From contig JAEUSK010000161.1 in NCBI GenBank assembly GCA_016787925.1, positions 1 to 42,239 on the forward strand: 42,239 bases of DNA. Direction: 5' to 3'. The stretch comes from a bacterium. GTDB lineage: Bacteria; CLD3; SB21. A program made the position numbers and the translations under genes. The notes under the pieces are model-generated. The model did not search any database. It had not been told where the DNA came from and was given only the letters and a program-made list of their open reading frames with translations. How positions within the stretch are numbered: the first letter of the stretch is position 1; every line of letters begins with the position of its first letter. Positions 40,654 to 42,239 of the stretch are shown here, piece after piece.

Positions 40654-41795
40654 TGAAGAAAATCTATCTCGACCATAGCGCCACGACGCCTTTGGACAAA
40701 CGCGTCTTTGAGGCAATGCTTCCTTACCTGACTGAAGAATTCGGTAATCCGTCGAGTTTACACGGTTACGGACGTTCAGCCAAAGTTGCTCTTGAAAACG
40801 CGCGCGATAAAATTGCACAGATGCTGAATTCGAAGTCGAATGAGATCGTATTCACGGCCGGCGGCTCCGAAGCTGATAATTTAGCGATTTTAGGAGCTGC
40901 CTATTCTCCACAGGCCCGCGGAAAGCACTTCATAACTAATCGGGCAGAACACCACGCGGTCATCCATTCATTTGCCAGTTTAGAAAAAAATGGATTTGAG
41001 GTGACCTACGTTTCGTGTGATCAATACGGGATGGTACATCCGGATGATATTGCTAAAGCCATACGTCGGGATACGGCGCTGGTTTCCATCATGCATGCGA
41101 ATAACGAAGTTGGAACGATTAACCCGATTCAGGAAATCGGCGAAATCGTCAGGAAAAACGGCGCCCTTTTTCACGTTGACGCCGTTCAGGCTTTTGGAAA
41201 AATTCCAATCGACGTTAATCAAATGAATATAGATCTCTTGTCAATGTCTGCACACAAGCTTTACGGCCCAAAAGGAGTCGGGGGGCTATTTGTTCGCAGC
41301 GGCGTCAAATTGCAACCGCAGATACTCGGAGGTTCCCAGGAAAGAGGCCAGCGTGCGGGAACAGAGAATATAGCAGGCGTCACCGGATTTGGCAAAGCGG
41401 CCGATTTGTGCAGGATGGAAATGACGGATGAGTCGGCACGGCTTCATTCCATGCAGGCAAACTTAGGTAAGGCTATTTGTGAGTCCATTTCCGGTACGCA
41501 ATTGAATGGACATCCCGATCTTAGGCTTCCCGGCCATTTGAATGTTTCTTTTGACGGACTGATGGGGGACGAGATACTTATGATGCTCGATCTAAAGGGA
41601 ATTGCGGTTTCGACCGGGTCGGCATGCACTTCGGGAGCCGTGACAATTTCACACGTTTTGAAAGCAATGGGGTTTGACGATAGTCGTTCGCGCGGCGCTG
41701 TCCGTATGACACTCGGAAGAAGTTCTGAAGAAAATGATTTACCGTATATAGTTGATTCGATAGAAAATTGTATTGAGAAAATGCGCTCGGCGTGA
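40650..41795 (+). CDS. Cysteine desulfurase (NifS/IscS family)
   Basis: The product is 381 aa from ATG 40650, which overlaps the alr stop; an ATG follows at 40653. A longer frame from 40608 would lie inside alr and is rejected. The enzyme takes sulfur from cysteine for Fe-S clusters and tRNA thiolation. The PLP lysine is Lys203 in SAHKLYGPKG and the sulfur-carrying Cys is Cys326 in STGSACTSG. YLDHSATTP, GGSEADNLAI and NNEVGTINP are also present. The short loop around the Cys suits the NifS/IscS group rather than SufS. No scaffold protein gene (iscU/nifU) is next to it; the right neighbour is convergent. Confidence 0.95.
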   Translation: MMKKIYLDHSATTPLDKRVFEAMLPYLTEEFGNPSSLHGYGRSAKVALENARDKIAQMLNSKSNEIVFTAGGSEADNLAILGAAYSPQARGKHFITNRAEHHAVIHSFASLEKNGFEVTYVSCDQYGMVHPDDIAKAIRRDTALVSIMHANNEVGTINPIQEIGEIVRKNGALFHVDAVQAFGKIPIDVNQMNIDLLSMSAHKLYGPKGVGGLFVRSGVKLQPQILGGSQERGQRAGTENIAGVTGFGKAADLCRMEMTDESARLHSMQANLGKAICESISGTQLNGHPDLRLPGHLNVSFDGLMGDEILMMLDLKGIAVSTGSACTSGAVTISHVLKAMGFDDSRSRGAVRMTLGRSSEENDLPYIVDSIENCIEKMRSA

Positions 41796-42239
41796 TTACT
41801 TAAGTATGAGGATTTTTTCTGTAGTTGATTTGCCTCCCAAACTGATTCTATAAAAATATACACCAGAACTTACCTCGTTGCCGTTAAAATTTTTTCCATT
41901 CCATTTTTTTGTGACGATCTGATTTGCCGAAACCGGTTCATTCTCAGAAACTGCAATTACAAATTGGCCTATCGAATTGTATATTTTAATAGAAAATGTT
42001 GATGTCACCTGCGATTGAAAAGACATGAACACAGTACCGCTTGCCGGATTCGGATAAGATAAGATGTTCTTTACGAAGGGGTTTGAACTCCCGGAAGGAT
42101 CATATGTCATGGCCTTGAGCGCGTTTGGTATGCCAAATCCGATTTCATTATTTGGTTTTGATGAAGCGCTTGCAGTTTTCCTTACGGCGTCGTAGAGTTG
42201 TTTTGACGACCAACTTGGGTTTGCTTCAAGTGCGAGGGC
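41796..42239 (-). CDS. Subtilisin-like (S8) protease with T9SS C-terminal sorting domain, 5'-truncated by the window
   Basis: The frame is open to the window edge, so only the last 147 residues are seen. The upstream part reads ALEANPSWSSKQLYDAVRKT and then NEIGFGIPNALKAM, the typical C-terminal end of a subtilase catalytic domain. It is followed by a linker and a type A T9SS sorting domain of about 85 residues: LSYPNPASGTVFMSF, KIYNSIGQFV, NGNEVSSGVYFYRI and a final KILILK. The protein is therefore likely secreted across the outer membrane and attached or released there. The catalytic Asp, His and Ser lie outside the window. Its stop directly adjoins the stop of the convergent cysteine desulfurase gene. 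Confidence 0.9.
   Translation of the reverse strand, partial: ALALEANPSWSSKQLYDAVRKTASASSKPNNEIGFGIPNALKAMTYDPSGSSNPFVKNILSYPNPASGTVFMSFQSQVTSTFSIKIYNSIGQFVIAVSENEPVSANQIVTKKWNGKNFNGNEVSSGVYFYRISLGGKSTTEKILILK

Noticed and set aside
1-42239. CRISPR array, restriction-modification system, prophage or known anti-phage system
   Set aside because: No regularly spaced repeats, methyltransferase, restriction enzyme, integrase or phage structural genes were seen on either strand.

Overview
The window looks like chromosome from a member of the FCB superphylum (Bacteroidota relatives) that is probably not a true Bacteroidota. A cell-surface protease at the right edge ends in a type IX secretion (T9SS) sorting domain, which is an FCB hallmark. 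Yet many genes have clear Shine-Dalgarno sequences (AAGGAG type), and the best promoters (tRNA-Pro, nuclease, SRP RNA) are sigma-70-like TTGACA boxes with a 17-nt spacer rather than Bacteroidota TTTG/TAnnTTTG boxes. Mid-range GC by eye and many lipoproteins fit lineages such as Calditrichota, KSB1, Ignavibacteria or Marinimicrobia. No phylogenetic search was possible, so this is inference.

Layout. 1-7.5 kb is a signalling block: a truncated minus-strand membrane sensor (extracytoplasmic region, GAF, start of PAS), then a 1381-aa hybrid histidine kinase with three PAS, two receiver and one HPt domain, followed by a receiver/HD-GYP protein. 7.6-9.4 kb is a minus-strand operon (DUF2520 Rossmann protein, small lipoprotein, RuvC). 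9.5-13.4 kb holds a small orphan, DUF2203, a P-loop kinase-like protein, a stand-alone RelA/SpoT-type HD hydrolase, a Tat-type sulfite-oxidase-family molybdoenzyme and thiol peroxidase, closed by a bidirectional terminator. 13.5-16.0 kb is a compact minus-strand cassette in which an orphan ParA ATPase lies between two homologous V4R-like proteins and is followed by a 111-aa orphan; this is the least familiar gene set here. 16.2-29.9 kb is metabolic and cell-envelope: an ExxHGH-type PTPS homologue, a lipoprotein, tandem E1-alpha genes with E1-beta 6.4 kb downstream, a DUF4442 thioesterase-fold protein, M64 metallopeptidase, dienelactone hydrolase, a divergent pair of lipoproteins (NUC1 nuclease and PafA-like phosphatase), a VOC protein and an aldehyde dehydrogenase. 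The aldehyde dehydrogenase lies next to lysine 6-aminotransferase (30.1-31.5 kb), suggesting lysine to alpha-aminoadipate catabolism.

31.5-32.0 kb contains tRNA-Pro(TGG) followed by a short element carrying a frame-disrupted GIY-YIG endonuclease gene and ending in a second copy of the tRNA 3' end plus terminator (26-bp exact direct repeat). This is the clearest mobile-element signature. 32-42 kb is housekeeping: queG, a lysine-tailed YbjN-like protein, the SRP RNA, dnaX-ybaB-recR, a geranylgeranyl-reductase-family flavoprotein, an unknown 203-aa protein, purine nucleoside phosphorylase, alanine racemase and cysteine desulfurase. The last of these converges with the subtilase/T9SS protein with no intergenic base. 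Three intergenic stretches between 18.8 and 23 kb carry degenerate palindromic or CACGAA/CACAGAG-type sequences that look like members of dispersed repeat families.
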